Positions 6,502 to 7,373 of a stretch of DNA of 7,373 bases are shown in pieces (position 1 is the stretch's first letter; each line of letters starts with the position of its first letter). Location: positions 1 to 7,373 of the forward strand of contig DAOULQ010000103.1 in assembly GCA_034419095.1 (NCBI GenBank). The letters are read 5' to 3'. This DNA comes from UBA7937 sp034419095. GTDB taxonomy: Bacteria; Chloroflexota; Anaerolineae; UBA7937. The translations under genes and the position numbers were made by a program. The notes beneath the pieces are model-generated. The model did not search any database, was not told the DNA's origin, and saw only the letters and a list, made by a program, of their open reading frames with translations.

Positions 6502-6524
6502 AGCGAGTCTGGAGGAAGCACAAA

Positions 6525-6551
6525 AGCCCGTGGCCGAGGTGGTCACGGGCT
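6525..6551. terminator. Bidirectional terminator between nrdJ and the convergent gene
   Basis: AGCCCGTGGCC (6525-6535) pairs with GGTCACGGGCT (6541-6551): 11 bp including one G-T wobble, with a 5-nt loop. It starts 23 nt after the nrdJ stop. On the - strand the stem is followed by TTTTG (6521-6525 complement), giving a short T-run for the convergent gene, whose stop is 35 nt away; on the + strand the following TCTATCATTT is only moderately T-rich. It lies between two converging genes and can serve both. Confidence 0.8.
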
Positions 6552-6586
6552 CTATCATTTCACCACGCCCTTGCATTTGGTGACCA

Positions 6587-7373
6587 TCAGTAGTTCATCA
6601 TGATAATGGGAAAGTAAACAAAGGAGGTGGGCTCCCACCAAAGCCCATAGAACGAGAAGTAGATATCCCAGTTGCCGTTGCGCTCATCCTGCCACAGGGC
6701 ATAGGCGTCGCCCGAGGAATCCACACCGATGGATGGCGACCACTGATCAGTCGTGCCTGGGTCATCACTCACCTTGACATTGGTCCCCCAACTCCCCCCT
6801 GCCGGCCGATAGGAAAAATAGACATCCCAGTTGCCGTTGCGCTCATCCTGCCACAGGGCATAGGCGTCGCCCGAGGAATCCACACCGATGGAGGGCGACC
6901 ACTGATCAGCCCTCCCAGGGTCATTACTCACCTTGACATTGGTCCCCCAACTCCCACCAGCAGGCCGATACGAGAAGTAGACGTCAGGGTCGCCACTGCG
7001 TTCATCCTGCCACACGGCATAGGCGTTGCCAGAGGAGTCCACAGCGATGGAGGGCGACCACTGATCAGTCGTGCCTGGGCCATCGCTCACTTTGACATTG
7101 GTCCCCCAACCCCCACCAGCAGGCCGATAGGAAAAGTAGATGTCAGAGTGGCCGCTGCGATAGTCATGCCACACGGCGTAGGCGTTGCCGTTAGCGTCTA
7201 CGGCGATCTGGGGCTCATACTGCCAAGCCGTCCCAGAGTCATCGTTCACCTTGACGTTGGTTCCCCAACCCCCATCAGCCGGCCGATAGGAGAAGTAGAT
7301 GTCAGAGTCGCCGCTGCGATAGTCATGCCACACCGCGTAGGCATTGCCCGAAGAGTCCACGGCGATCTGGGGC
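6587..7373 (-). CDS. Secreted beta-propeller-like repeat protein, C-terminal part
   Basis: At least 261 residues, open to the right edge, so the start and any signal peptide lie outside; an apparent GTG start at 7360 falls inside a repeat and is not real. The protein is built from 53-residue units of the form 'P.IAVDSSGNAYAVWqDeRsG..DIYFSYRPAGGsWGTNVKVSdDpGT.DQW', about 4.5 units visible. The pattern of 'VD..G..Y.VW.D.R.G..DIYFS' plus 'GG.WG' resembles sialidase/BNR-type propeller blades, with a degenerate Asp-box before the tryptophan. It ends in a non-repeat tail 'YGLWWEPTSFVYFPIIMMNY', like hydrophobic C-terminal tails I recall on exported Chloroflexota proteins. It is convergent with nrdJ and probably unrelated in function. 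Substrate or ligand is unknown, and I see no catalytic residues; a sialidase activity should not be assumed. Confidence 0.75.
   Translation of the reverse strand, partial: PQIAVDSSGNAYAVWHDYRSGDSDIYFSYRPADGGWGTNVKVNDDSGTAWQYEPQIAVDANGNAYAVWHDYRSGHSDIYFSYRPAGGGWGTNVKVSDGPGTTDQWSPSIAVDSSGNAYAVWQDERSGDPDVYFSYRPAGGSWGTNVKVSNDPGRADQWSPSIGVDSSGDAYALWQDERNGNWDVYFSYRPAGGSWGTNVKVSDDPGTTDQWSPSIGVDSSGDAYALWQDERNGNWDIYFSFYGLWWEPTSFVYFPIIMMNY
6650..7373 (-). repeat. Tandem 159-bp repeats within the propeller gene
   Basis: The same landmark recurs at 6671, 6830, 6989, 7148 and 7307, an exact 159-bp period with no indel, encoding 53 residues per unit; about 4.5 units are in view and the array continues past the right edge. 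The two units nearest the C-terminus share a 69-bp identical run (6665-6733 and 6824-6892). Units at 7148 and 7307 encode 'HDYRSG', the three others 'QDER'. The constant period and coding frame show these are protein repeats, not a CRISPR or noncoding array. Confidence 0.93.

Noticed and set aside
6992..6998. GCCACTG, part of the cobalamin riboswitch B12 box
   Set aside because: It lies inside the coding repeats of the convergent gene, is not upstream of nrdJ, and no surrounding B12-box or riboswitch structure is visible. None is seen at 4187-4257 either.
6650..7373. Regular repeats resembling a CRISPR or satellite array
   Set aside because: The period is 159 bp, a multiple of three, with a continuous reading frame and conserved protein pattern; there are no short direct repeats with unique spacers.

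Overview
The window (about 57% GC by eye) reads as the end of a bacterial division and cell wall (dcw) cluster, followed by a ribonucleotide-reductase unit and then a convergent gene for a secreted repeat protein. The likely source is a Chloroflexota bacterium of the Anaerolineae/Dehalococcoidia type. That rests on the murB-ftsQ-ftsA-ftsZ-nrdR-nrdJ order, the adenosylcobalamin-dependent reductase, and a repeat protein ending in a hydrophobic 'VYFPIIMMNY' tail like the 'YLPLVLRNY'-type tails I recall from that phylum. The phylum is inferred, not proven.

Region by region: 2-346 is the C-terminal third of murB (peptidoglycan precursor synthesis). 397-3482 holds ftsQ, ftsA and ftsZ, tightly spaced on the + strand, each with a plausible ribosome binding site and probably co-transcribed with murB. 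3483-3694 is a regulatory intergenic region. It holds a perfect 14-bp inverted repeat, a good sigma70-type promoter with an extended -10, and two NrdR-box-like sites exactly 31 bp apart. 3695-4186 is nrdR, the repressor expected to bind those boxes. 4187-4257 holds a hairpin plus T-rich tract (possible attenuator). 4258-6501 is nrdJ, a complete class II ribonucleotide reductase. 6525-6551 is a strong hairpin that can end transcription from both sides. 6587-7373 on the - strand is the C-terminal part of a beta-propeller-like protein built from 53-residue repeats (exact 159-bp DNA period); its start lies beyond the right edge.

Functionally, FtsQ, FtsA and FtsZ form the core of the divisome (Z-ring polymer, membrane anchor, periplasmic/extracytoplasmic scaffold), while MurB supplies wall precursor. 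NrdJ makes deoxynucleotides using adenosylcobalamin, and NrdR is expected to repress its own gene and nrdJ when dATP is high. NrdJ has no N-terminal ATP-cone, so NrdR is the only ATP-cone protein in view. I found no wholly new system. The most distinctive signals are the tandem NrdR boxes, the hairpin between nrdR and nrdJ, the perfect inverted repeat between the fts and nrd units, and the near-identical 159-bp repeats.
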